From NCBI RefSeq assembly GCF_030253575.1, contig NC_080560.1, positions 43,105,001 to 43,169,000 on the forward strand: a stretch of 64,000 bases of DNA. The letters run 5' to 3'. The notes beneath the pieces are model-generated. The model was not told the origin of the DNA and searched no databases. It was given only the letters and a program-made list of their open reading frames with translations. Below are positions 47,250 to 58,923 of this stretch, piece after piece. This DNA comes from Rhododendron vialii. Lineage: Eukaryota > Streptophyta > Magnoliopsida > Ericales > Ericaceae. The position numbers and the translations under genes are program-made. Within the stretch, counting starts at the first letter, position 1, and the number at the start of each line of letters is the position of its first letter.

Positions 47250-50200
47250 ATGGACGCACCACCACCGCCACCGGCTGAGGAGCTGCTAAAGAAGATCCAA
47301 GAACTCGAAGCGGGTCATGCCCACTTGAAGCACGAGATGTCAAAGCTCTTGATTTCCACCGATCAGCAAAAGTCAGCCCCAGCACACCAACAGAGGTCCC
47401 ACTCGGTGTCGCCGCAGCGGCTGCGGCGGAGAGTCGGCGGCGTTGAAGGCGCGACGGCGGTGTTGAAGAAGGGTTCGGCATCGTTTCGGAATTCGTCGCC
47501 GTTGCAGAGGGAGAGTCGGAGTGGTGTCGCATTGAACTCTGGCGGTGGAGGGTGTGGGCCGGCGGCTGTGGGATTTAATGATAGGCAGTATTTGAACATA
47601 TTGCAGTCAATGGGTCAGTCTGTTCATATATTTGATCTCAACCTTCGTATAATCTACTGGTGAGTTAATTGAATTGCATTTCTAAGTTGGGAAAAGAAAT
47701 TGTGGTGCTAGCTCATTTTTGTCAATTGTTGTTTTAATTAAAAGAACACAATCACGGCATATCCTCCCTTGAATTTTCGAGTTTTGGAGCTATAGGGCCG
47801 CCATTTTAGTGGTAAAACTTTATGAGAGAAGCCCTTTGAGAGTAACACTTTGTGCATATATTGCTAAAGTTTAGGTTTGCCTTCGGTCCTCCTCGCCCAT
47901 ATCCCATGGACTGGGGATTGATTGGGAATTAGATAGGTACTGTTGCTTAAAGTAGCAGTTCTCTTGCTTTGATAGTTTGATTCATTGAGTTGGGTTTATT
48001 GGTTGAGATTGATTACAGTTACTGAGGTAGGAAAGCTTTTAACAACAGTGTTGAAATCCTTTCTTGAAACCTTCCATATTTGCCCATTTGGTCTTTTGAG
48101 ATAAGGGTTGAAATCCGTTTCTGAAATCTTCAATCATTGCCCGTTTGGTGCTTATTCTTGTGCAGGAATCGTACTGCAGAACAACTCTATGGTCATTCTG
48201 CAGCAGAAGCTCTCGGTCAGGATGCCATTGAGCTCCTAACAGATGTCCGAGACTATGCTGTAGTTAGTGATATAATACAACGGGTGACAATGGGGGAGAG
48301 CTGGGCTGGTCAACTTCCTGTTAAGAATAAGAGAGGGGATACGTTTGTAGTCCTTGCAACCAACTCCCCCTTTTACGATGACGATGGCACTTTGGTTGGA
48401 ATTATCTGTGTCTCTAGTGATTCACATCCATTTCAAGACAGAAGGGATGATTTCCCAGGTACAAAGCACACAGAGGGAGGTTTGAGCTTTAGCCGGCCTA
48501 GAAGCATTGCTTCAGCCAAACTTGGTCTTGATCCTCAACAACCTCTCCAAGTTGCAATTGCGTCTAAAATATCTAATTTGGTTAGTTCAACAGCTTTTGT
48601 AGTTTTTCTGTGGTTTAGTAATAGTGTAGCTTATATTGATTGGTAAAAACTTCAAAACAGGCTTCCAAGGTGAGCAACAAGGTTAAGTCCAAAATGAGGA
48701 CTGGAGAGAGCAATATGGATCGTGAAGGTGGGGGTGGAGATGGTCATTATTCTGATCATGGTTTCTCAGATGCAGCACTGTCTGATCATAGGGAGGATGC
48801 CAATTCAAGTGGAGCTAGTACACCCAGAGGAGATATACCACCATCTCCCTTTGGAGGATTATCTCAAGTTGCACATGACGAGCACTCCCCAGGGAAACTC
48901 TCTAGAGATTCCGGTGATGAGAGTGAAGGGAAACCTGGAATTCATAAAATCATTAGTTCAAAAGCAGAGGCATGGATTGGTAAGAAAGGATTGTCGTGGC
49001 CGTGGAAAGGGAATGAGCATGAAGGCGTGGAAGCAAAGAACATCCGGTTTGTTTGGCCGTGGTCGAACAATGATCATGAGAATGACTTTGGTCATCTGAA
49101 GAGTTCTTTTTCTGGTGTGAAACAAGATAGTCAAGTGGGTGAGAGTAATCGGCCTACCCATAATGAAGCTTCAGGGTCATGGTCATCATCATTCAATGTT
49201 AACAGCACAAGTAGTGCAAGTAGCTGTGGAAGTACCAGCAGTAGTGCTGTTAATAGAGTGGATGTGGACACTGATTCCTTGGACTACGAAATCTTGTGGG
49301 AGGACTTGACAATAGGAGAGCAAATTGGACAAGGTAATTAATTGTTGATCTAACAGGTTATGAGTAGTGAGTGCTTATTTTTGTAATTTTTGCATACCGC
49401 TCTCTCACCTTCAACTCCCACTTTTCTGTTTCCTCTTAATGCCACTGAAGCATGTATAATGGCAGGCAGACAGTGAGTGGGGTTTATCAACTACGTTTCA
49501 TTTGTTTCCATTTTAGTTTCCACTTGGAAACGAGTCTTTTATTTTTGCAACTTTTGTGGTTAGTTGGTTGCTCGTTTCCTTGATGAACATACATGCATTG
49601 AAGCCTAAATGCACATCTCTTGGTCCTTTTGTTGTTTGCCACAGATTTGGTGGTTCCTATGGTTAAAATGCTTATTACACTGTTTGTGATGAATACCTTT
49701 CATTCTAATTCTTATGTTTTTGTCTTTTATTTTATTCCTTTTCTTCAATGTTTTGGTAGGTTCTTGCGGAACTGTATATCATGCTCTTTGGTTTGGATCG
49801 GTACGTTCTTTACATCTTTTTGGATCTCAATTTCAATATATTTCTCTTCCTTTTATAATGCATGAAAGCAACTCTTTTACTTTACCCAAAAACAGGAAAC
49901 ATCCTTTTGGTTATATTTGGTAAAGGAACTATAATGTCAAAGTTCCTTGATCGACTAAAATTGAGATGCAAGAACTGACTAATTTTACATTGAAAATTTA
50001 CAGTGAAGTGTTCCAGAACAAAAAATTTGGAGTTGGAGATGGAAAGATAAATTTGTTCACTACTATCCTCTGAATGTCTTTGGAGGTCCACAGAATGGGT
50101 TGAATTTTAAGCACTTAGCTATCTTAAAAAATAGTCCCAACTTTAATTTGTGAATATGACAAGCTATGGAGAAATCGATCAAGTCTTACTGGTATAGTGT

Positions 50201-53200
50201 TCTGGGAAGTCTGGGTAGGTCACATCTAAACTAACTGATCGTGCTCATAAAAACACCTTGAAGCTGTGATAGCAGCCCTGGGAAAAGAAAATGTACAAAG
50301 TACGACCTAAATAGTGAGTTTGGCCACTCGTGATTGGATTTTTGGCTATACTCATCACCTAATCGAATTAAGAAGGGCTAGAAATGGACTGTCGACTTTA
50401 GTTGGAGGTTCTCCTCATCTTTGAATGAATTATTTCCCCTTTTTAGAGGTAAAAGAGCACAAAGAAAGTTAAAAAGATACAAAGACAGATAATGATATCA
50501 ATGTTTTGCAGGATGTTGCTGTCAAGGTTTTCTCCAGGCAAGAATATTCAGAGGATGTGATATATTCCTTCAGACAAGAGGTGTGTGCTTAACTAGTTAA
50601 TGAATCATTCAGAAGTCTCTAATGCAGTTGAAGTTTGATTGGCTTTCTGAATTGTAAAATTCCTGATTAGTATTGTTTTCAAACTCTTTATCTATTTATG
50701 AATATTCGGGTATGTTATGGGGGATACCTTTCTAGATACCCACCTCCTCCCCGTCTCCTTTTGATCTGCTTTATTAGATGTCCATGTTTTGCATATGCAA
50801 TTTGAGCATTGTATTATGGCTTTTTTCCTTTAGTGGTTACCAGCAATGACTTATTTCATCATCCCCTCTCTTTGCATCCTACTGGATTCAATGTACAATT
50901 ACTTCGAATGCAAGCTGAGCTACATTGCTGTGCCACTGCTTTACTCTTTAGTGCTTACTGATGGTAAGTTACAGGCAGAAAGGATACCATTATCTTTGTC
51001 GGAAGTTGGATGAATTTCATGAATGCTTGGGCGGTGAACTGTTCCAGGAAGAATAAATGTTATGATTCTTATGAACTTATCATAAAGTATTGGTTTTTTG
51101 GGGCCATGAGAAGATAGACAGTTAGGACAATGACATGAAACAAAGAAGGGAGACTTAGCCAAAAATCCCTCATATTTATATTTTTTGAGCTCAAGGACAA
51201 GCATCTTTTGCAATCAAACATAAGGACAAATGTACCCTATGAAAGTGCCTAAAACCCTAGGGTACCCTATGAAAGTGGCTAAAATCCTATGATACCCTAT
51301 AAAAGTGCCTAAATCACTAAAACCCTATAATAGGAAAGTGCACCCTAAATGAAAACATGTTTTGGCCTTATGGCTAAAAAACTCAAAAAATTGAAGGACC
51401 TCTACAAAAAAACTATTTTGCTAGCGTCCTTCCCCTAAATGGAAACTATTTTACCGTCCTTATGGCTAATTTTCCCAACAAAGAAGACAGAAGCATGAAC
51501 CCTCTTATGAGTAGAGTACGTCATATGCAAACCTTCAAGTGACATGTGAAATGAAACAGTTCAATGCCTCCAGCTCTTTATTGCCTAAAACCTAAGATTT
51601 TAACCATTGCACGAGTCAATATGCCAATAGTTCGCAATGTTTCATTAACCCTGGCCTATGCTAGTGTAGTCACTAGTTATCACTAGTTACTCCCACATCT
51701 GATGTGTGATTTGAACAATTGAGAAAGACATCTAGTTACCCAGCTTGACTGAACAAACTGTGGCTGTTCTCATTGTCTTCTTGGTACTGGAATTGTAATT
51801 GTAATTTTTATTTCTGACATCAAGTTGTCATTTCTGAAGGTATCTCTCATGAAAAGGCTTAGACATCCGAATGTTCTACTCTTTATGGGTGCAGTAACTT
51901 CCCCTCAGCGTCTCTGTATTGTTACAGAGTTCCTTCCACGGTGTGTTGCCTATTATGCTCTTGTCAATTTCATTTTCTGCAAGCAATTTGTGTCTTAATT
52001 CTAGTACTACTGGACTGTCAAATAGTTTGCCACTTTTATTTCCTTAGATTGTAGTTGATTTGGCTTGTTCAGATCTTCTAGGATTTGTACGTTTTGCCCA
52101 ACTGGTGTGTAGCTTTACTATCTGCTTATTGTCTTCGGGGTTTTTTTTTTCCCTAGCGGAAGCTTGTTTCGGTTACTACAGAGGAATACATCAAGATTAG
52201 ATTGGAGACGACGGGTTCACATGGCTTTAGACATAGTAAGTATCATACGTCCAAATTGCATGAGGAAAACATGATTTTCATTTGCAACGATCGCTGTTGT
52301 TGTCCACTCAGGTATTACTGAGTGTTAGCTTTTTGTTGAGTAATTTTTTTACCATTCCGGGTGGATGGGTTTTCCTACTTCCAACTTTTTATGTTTTGGT
52401 GAGATATGGTAAACTTGTTCTCAACGTACATAGGGCATCTTGTCTTTAGCTATTATGAATCATAAGACATTTTGCTCCAACCATCTACAGGTACGAGGCA
52501 TGAATTATCTTCATCATTGCAACCCACCTATTATTCATCGTGATTTGAAGTCTTCAAACCTTCTAGTTGATAAGAACTGGACTGTGAAGGTATCCCCTTT
52601 TACTTCTGTTTTTATTTTTTATTTTTTATTTATGCTTTTGTTCAATATTTGCCTTTTGGGATTATTTCTTTTCCATTTAGTATTCTTTTCCAACAAATAA
52701 TTGTCTCAAGTATTTTCAACTCAGGTTGGCGATTTTGGTCTGTCGCGCCTCAAACATGAAACATTTCTTACTACAAAAACAGGGAAAGGAACGGTATGGT
52801 AATTGGCATTCATGATACCTTCTTTGGTTACATTATTTGTTTCTCAGTTTAAATTTGTCATATGAGACTGCTTAATCTAGTTTCTAGTTGAAGAACAATG
52901 CACTGTTAATCTTGGTTATTTAATCTTGTTTTGCAGCCTCAATGGATGGCACCAGAAGTTCTTCGTAATGAACAAGCAGATGAGAAGTATGTCTACTTTT
53001 AAGGGCAGTAATTCTTTTAGTTGTATTATATGTGATCTTTTAAGGGCAGATGAGATTCTTCGTAATTCTCTTAGTAAATCTGTTAACTTATAAACAATTC
53101 TGTGTCTGGAAATCTTGCAGATCTGATATATACAGCTTTGGAGTTATCTTATGGGAGCTGGCCACCGAAAAGATCCCTTGGGATAATCTCAACTCAATGC

Positions 53201-54619
53201 AGGTATAGTTTTCCCTTTTTACATTTTGTGTAAGCATTGGTTCTGAATTATCTCTCTTATCTCATGGTGCATTGTGGGCGTTTTAACAAGAATTTCTTTA
53301 GGATACTTACAGGTGATTGGAGCGGTAGGTTTCATGAACCAGCGATTAGAGATTCCCGCAGATGTGGATCCACAATGGGCCTCTATAATTGAGAGCTGCT
53401 GGCACAGGTTACTTTTATCCCCCTTCACGATTTTTACACACTTGATTTGTATGTCTTAAGTGATAAACCATGTATGAGTCCTTCGTATGTCAAGGTTCTT
53501 TGTAACTTTGAGTCAAACTTCCAGTTATTTAACTGCAGCGCATCCTAGCATCACACCCGTTAGACATAAGCATATATAGCCAAAGGCTCTATCTCCAGTC
53601 CTCACCCTATCCCCATCGATTGTGGATTAAATGGGTACTGTTATTGTTGAGCTAATACGTGTGCTAATGTGCATATGCATAACATAAAACTTGGCCAACG
53701 GAATTAAGGATTTGGATTTTGTCTAGCCTCTTGCAGTAATGGGGACCCATATCCTCTTTCGTACGAACTTGAAAATGATGATTGGCCTAGGAACAGTTGC
53801 CCTCTGTTTGTACAATACAACAATTTGATCTTATGAATGTTGCAACTGTTACTTACTGGGGTTATTAATAGGACGAAGGTCTAGTCGAGTTTTATTCATG
53901 TCCAGTCCGGTCCAGTTTTGGGTCGTTGTGGGCTTGGTCATCAAGCTTTCAATCAACAAAGCAAGCATAGCTGACCCCCATGAAAAATGTCCGATGCCCT
54001 CAAAATCTTCCAGGAAAGAGAGATAACTTCCATGTTGATCATGAAAACTTCTACCCAGGGTCGTATCTTGGCAACCGGGCCTCCGTTGGACGCGCCGTTT
54101 GTTCTCACACGATGCTTACTAGTTCCTCTACATATTCCGACCTCCCGATATTTGAAGCCCAAAAGAAGCAGGGGGGGCAGAAGCTTAGCTAAAATGGCAG
54201 AAGTTTTAGCAATATAAGTACCGTTTCAGATTTCAATTTTTTTTTTGTATGTTTTTAATATATTTATATTTATATTAAACGAAATCATTGAAGCCTATAT
54301 ATAAAGATACAGGAGTAGTACATAAAGATACTATAAAGATATAGTGCTAAATCCTTTGTTTTCATTGCCAAGGTAGTTTTTGGTCTTAGTAGTTGCTGCT
54401 GCTGCGGATTTTTTTTCTTTTTTCCAGCTAATATTACCTCTATAATTTTTTTTCTATCATGAATAATGATTTGAGTTATGGCTAACTCACAAAATATGAA
54501 AAAACAGCGAGCCACAGAGCCGGCCAACGTTCCAAGAATTGCTGGATAGGTTCAAGGATCTGCAGAAACAGTATGCCGTTCAATTTCTAGCTGCTCGTTC
54601 TGCTGCGGGAGATAGCTAG
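47250..54619 (+). CDS. PAS domain Raf-like MAPKKK (RAF10/RAF11 type)
   Basis: Cytosolic Ser/Thr kinase of the plant Raf-like MAPKKK group with a PAS domain; the Arabidopsis relatives RAF10/RAF11 act in seed dormancy and ABA responses. The 13 coding exons are 47250–47659, 48166–48580, 48661–49333, 49760–49800, 50512–50580, 51840–51940, 52157–52235, 52491–52589, 52725–52793, 52937–52986, 53121–53202, 53313–53407 and 54508–54619 (764 aa). A short coiled coil (about 9–35) is followed by a PAS domain (about 108–235), then a Ser/Gly/Asp-rich linker with SxSS runs. The kinase domain starts at about 490: glycine loop GQGSCGTVY, K518 in [12 protein letters not shown] with D614, DFG with D632, TPQWMAPE. 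All catalytic residues are present. Start: ATG followed by a proline run and an amphipathic helix, as in the family. Introns 1 and 12 carry SINE-like tails. The orthology (RAF10 against RAF11 or the At3g066xx group) is not resolved. Confidence 0.92.
47785..47960 (+). repeat. SINE-like fragment in kinase intron 1
   Basis: Contains CACTTTGTGCATATATTGCT, TTTGCCTTCGGTCCTCC and ATGGACTGGGGATTG, the same order of words as the 3' half of the PHYB intron-2 copies. No target-site duplication was found. Confidence 0.55.
51232..51345 (+). repeat. Imperfect tandem repeat in kinase intron 5
   Basis: Three units of about 35 bp built on TACCCTATGAAAGTGCCTAA and AACCCTA. Each unit differs by a few bases. 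Confidence 0.7.
53565..53665 (+). repeat. SINE-like tail in kinase intron 12
   Basis: CAAAGGCTCTATCTCCAGTC, CCCCATCGATTGTGGATTAA and ATGGGTACTGTTATTGTTG follow the 3'-end pattern of the other SINE-like copies in the window. It is short and old. Confidence 0.45.
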
Positions 54620-55609
54620 AGAGAATTCTAGGATACTGTTGGAGAAGTCTCTTACTAGTGGTGTTGAGGTATGGCAGCTGGCGTGTCAGAAATTCCTGTC
54701 GAAAGTTTGCACTTACCCGCTCAAGTTGATGATTACCACGTTGCCATACACTGCTTGGGTTATTGGCACAACTATTTCTGCAGCTCCATAGCGTGTAAAG
54801 AATTGAAGCAAAAATTAGAGGTGTCGTCGCCAATGAAAGTTCTTGATATGTCTTGTGATGGATTTTTTCCTCCTTTTGACACCATCAAATCTTTTGTGAT
54901 GGGTTTCTTCTCCATCTCGACACTATCAAATCTCATCTCGGGAGATCATACATCGGCCACTTTTCACTAGGGTTTGATGATTCATGATGTTGGAAACTTT
55001 TTGTATTTTTTTGATCTTCGCAATAATAGAATCACTGGAGAACATCTGTACATAGGAGACCACACGGTTTGTCATTCAGGTTGAAAAGTGATACCATCCG
55101 TTGTGTTGTAAAACTTCTTACTCATTTTCTCAAGTAGGTTATTTTCTAGTTTCAGTTTGTTCTTGTTTTCCTATGTCTTCGAACTTGGGTAAGGGAAAGA
55201 CGAAGTAAACTGACTCTGGCTTTCATTATCACATTAATCACACTATTACTGTATTTGCAAGAGTAGTATTATGGTGGATTTCTTGTCGCGTTGATGAAAT
55301 TTAATTCACAAACGACCGGGCACCAGCTTGACAACCAGTTAAGTAAAAATTCCCGCAGCTCTTGAAACAGAACATGAGCATTACCAATAGAGATGTTGAT
55401 CTCATATTTTCGAGTACAAGATGATGTAGCGACTGCTCCAATTTGATAACTAGACATATCCAGAACAGACTCGAATTCTGCAATAGAATACGAAACTGTA
55501 TTTCACAAGCAACTGGAATAAGCATGTTGCTTACGAAAAAAAGGGTTACAAGTCAAAATTTCTCATTAAAATTCAGCAACTCAATACACTTGCAGGGTTG
55601 TAAGGCTTT
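54620..55609. other. Convergent 3' flanks of the kinase and HYPK genes
   Basis: The kinase stop (54617–54619, plus) and the HYPK stop (55610–55612, minus) face each other across about 1 kb, which should hold both 3'UTRs. No other gene was recognised. Confidence 0.6.
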
Positions 55610-57815
55610 CTAGTGAAGCAAGTGTCGAATGGCAGCAACAGCATCACCTTTGTGCTCGCGCAAAGTTCTTTCAGCCACCTTCTTGTCCACCTGTTCCCAA
55701 GGTTAACAAACGAAGCAAATGCAAATGATAAGTCTGCAAGAAATGTACGGTAACACACTAAAGAGCGCTGAGAAACATAAGGACCTTACCTCTAGTTCGT
55801 TAGCAATTAAATCGATATCAGCTGCGTTGATCTGAACTGCGGCCAATTCTTTCTCCCTGCAAGGCACCAATTACCATTACCATTTTCATTAACAGGCCTC
55901 ACTTGCAACTGTCGGAAATCTATCAAGTATGGAGCAGACCCCTATAAGATTGTCCCATGTCAATGTTCATGGTTCAGCAGAGTGCTGACTGCTGAGTATC
56001 TGTTCAAACGTCAAATAAGTTCTTTTTTTCTTTTCTTGACAAATGGAAATTGTGTACGATATTTAGTGAAGGTAACACAGTAATGAAGCTGCGAATGGTG
56101 TGATGTTACTGTGACAATCAGATTGTCGTAAACACAATTCATCTATGGAAATGAAGCTAATAGGATCTTTTACCTAGAATAAGGACCTGGGTTGATAAGT
56201 AAATTGACCGAGAACTGACAATACAGGCAGCATATACCAGAGAGATACATTAATCTCACAAACAAATCATACACAAAAGCAGTGTTCAAAAAGTCACCGC
56301 CTGGGCACTAGGCGGTGGTCCGCCGCCTCGACTAGGGGCCTAGGCGCTGAATTAGGCGGCAAGACGACTAGTCGGTTGCTAGGCGAGATTAGTTGGCAGG
56401 ATTAATCGTGGGTTAAATATGTAATTTTGCAAATCTAAAGGGTTAAACGTAGTTGTAATATACTACAAGGGTCTTAGTATAGTTTTAGTATAATATTTAC
56501 ATCTACACTATACATATAAATGATCTATCTAAACCTAGCTTTAAATATAATGTTTACATCTACGCTATACAAAAATACAGTGAAATTATGTGTATGTAGC
56601 TCTATTTCTCTATGTTCTACTTACTCAAAACTTGGGGAGGGGGGTGGACAATATTCTTAAAAGTTGAAAAAAGAGAGGAAAAACCGACTAATCTCTAGGC
56701 GCCGATTAATCCCCGATCAATCGGCCAGGGCACTTGGCGGTGCCTGGTTGCTCAACTAGTGCCTAGCGACTTTTAGAACATTGCACATAAGTGTCAATTC
56801 TGATATGACCAAGAACTAACACAATGTTAATCTCACAAACAAATCATACCTAATTGACCTAGAACTGACAATACAGGCGAAAATTAGGCAAGGCCCCGAT
56901 ATGAATGGCCATATTTGGCACTTGGTTTAGCCATCTTCCAAATTTGGGCCATACCCTGATATCTTTCTCTCTCGAGATGGGACTAAACAAAAAATTCAGT
57001 CAAGATTTGATCTTTTAGGAAAGACATGGCAGAAATCATCTCTCTTTTGAGCAAGATCGCTAAACGTCAACATTTTTGAACATTTTAGTCTGCAGCATGT
57101 CATAAGCTAGCATTTCAACAGCTAAAACGGACACTTGCATGCTCTTAATCACACAAGGTCAACCCAAAATAAAAGCTCAATCTTGTTCAATCATCAGCTC
57201 GAGAAAAAAAGTAGGAGAAAATACGGACCTCATTCTCATAGCATTCAAATCAGCTTCCTTAGCTGCATATATCGATGCCATAGCCTACCACACAGACACA
57301 GAATACCACTCAACTCAATCCTTATATACATACACGGATGCACATATACATGCATAATTGATCACTTGTGTTTTTACGCTTAGGACTGATAAACGAGCCC
57401 AACAGTTGATTGCCCTTTAAAAATATGTTCGAGCCGATAACAAACCAATCTCGAGCAGCTTAAAATTTTCATACATCACAAGTCAAACGAGCTGAGCAGT
57501 AGCTTATTCGAGAAAGCTTAACGGGCTTCAAAAATCATATTCCAAGTCTTGTTCGCTTGTGTAACAAATCCATCTCAAACGTGCTTCTAACGAGCGAACA
57601 TGAGCTGAAACTCGAGCGGTTTGGTTCGTTTATCGGTCCTATAATAGTAAAGTGTGAGCCTGAAAGGGTACGCAATACAATACCTCTTGAACGCGAGTGG
57701 AATCGAGCTGACGATCTTCGACATGGTCGGTGAGCTTGTCAAGGGCTTTGCTCTGCTGCTGCAGGTCCTTGGAGTCCAGTATGTCGATCATCATCCCTTC
57801 GTCCCCGCCCTCCAT
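55610..57815 (-). CDS. HYPK: HYPK-like NatA regulator with UBA-like domain
   Basis: Small protein homologous to Huntingtin-interacting protein K, which binds the ribosome-linked NatA N-terminal acetyltransferase and tunes its activity. Coding exons on the minus strand are 57815–57684, 57284–57229, 55856–55790 and 55690–55610, giving 111 aa, close to the family length. The N-terminal part is acidic (MEGGDEGMMIDILDSKDL), then a helix (about 20–60). The C-terminal NAC/UBA-type domain carries REKELAAVQINAADIDLI and the closing motif AERTLREHKGDAVAAI. The computed frame starts at a TTG at 57839; the ATG at 57815 is the first real start. A TATA-like sequence lies about 75 bases upstream. The 1.37-kb second intron contains a hAT-type element. 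All phases close. Confidence 0.9.
56280..56783. mobile_element. hAT-type non-autonomous element in HYPK intron 2
   Basis: Terminal repeats are CAGTGTTCAAAAAGTCACCG and, in reverse complement, CAATGTTCTAAAAGTCGCTA. The flanks CACAAAAG (56272–56279) and CACATAAG (56784–56791) match at 7 of 8 positions. Inside are clustered TAGGCG/GGCGG/CGCCTAGG words near both ends. No coding capacity. Confidence 0.75.
57370..57650. repeat. Degenerate CTCGAG-rich repeat, copy 2 (HYPK intron 1)
   Basis: Words such as ACGAGCC, TTCGAGCC, CTCGAGC, GAGCTGA and AACGAGC recur in the style of the copies at 3870–4140 and 61740–62380. Borders are uncertain. Confidence 0.4.
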
Positions 57816-57887
57816 TGCTTTGATAAATTCTCCCAACAATCTTTGATTCTCAATTAGGGTTCTGACAAACTAGCCTGTAAATTAGCC

Positions 57888-57896
57888 TATATATAT
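57888..57896 (-). promoter_or_regulatory. HYPK TATA box candidate
   Basis: ATATATATAGG on the minus strand, about 75 bases upstream of the HYPK ATG at 57815, a short but usual distance for a plant gene with a small leader. Confidence 0.45.
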
Positions 57897-58923
57897 GATG
57901 ACCCAGATAGAAGACCCGGATGTAAACAAGTAGTATCCACAATTAAACGGGTGAATTGGACTTGGACTGGGCATAGGTATTTACCCCGGTTATTGGACTT
58001 TGGATTGGATCGGGTTATATTTTGTTGGGCCTGGCTGGTTTTACAAGTTCACCACAATCCATTTTAAACCTTTCCCCCTCTATTTTTCTGTTCTAATAAG
58101 TTATGAACAACTTTTTACTGTCCAACAGTTAAAAAAAAAAAAATTCTTATTGTCCAAAAATGTAAAGTTGTTTTCACTAATCCATAAATTGTATGAGCGG
58201 GTTAAAGGAAAAAATAGAGGGAAAAAATGAAGAAAAAGAAGTTGTGGGTTAGTGTGAACAATGTGACAAAATGCAATAACTTATAGTCAAAATTTTTAGT
58301 AGAACACTGAAAGGGTAGTGCTACGCACCTACATTAATGAGAGGTTGGTTCAGTTGTGGAAACTCGGACTTAGTTGGATAATACTCAGCTTTGGGTTCCC
58401 ATAGCTCCTTATTGGGACCAAACATACTTTTAACACCACCCACACGTGATGGGACCTTACCTTTGGCTCCATGACGCATATCTTGCCTGCACTTCCATTT
58501 AACTAGTAGAAAAAATAAAGAGCGTACTGCTGCGAACATAGGTGTTTGGATTTATCCAAGCCTGTGGCTGAAAATATTTCTGTTAGTTGATACTCCCAAA
58601 CCACTCAGGAGCATCATAGCAAGAGCCCATCACAACATAGTAGAAACTATTGAACATTACACATTCGCTAATCGCTATCAACCTACATACAGGAGTTCTT
58701 GTAAAGTTGGACAACATAAGTTCACTCATACAACAGTGGTTGTTTTCTTGCCTTTCCTGGAAAAAAAAAAAAAAAAAAATCACATATCTTGTGAGTATAG
58801 TATCCCGATCTTTATATCACTACTACATATATGTGTATGAACAATAGTAACTAAATCTTCAAACGATCACATGGTCGCTAATGCAGCAACTCCTTGTTAT
58901 CGCTAACGCCAGGCTTATAAGCT
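57897..58923. other. Intergenic region between HYPK and PME genes
   Basis: About 1 kb with AT-rich sequence and an 18-base A run near 58760. It holds the HYPK promoter and the PME 3' flank. No gene was recognised. Confidence 0.55.
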
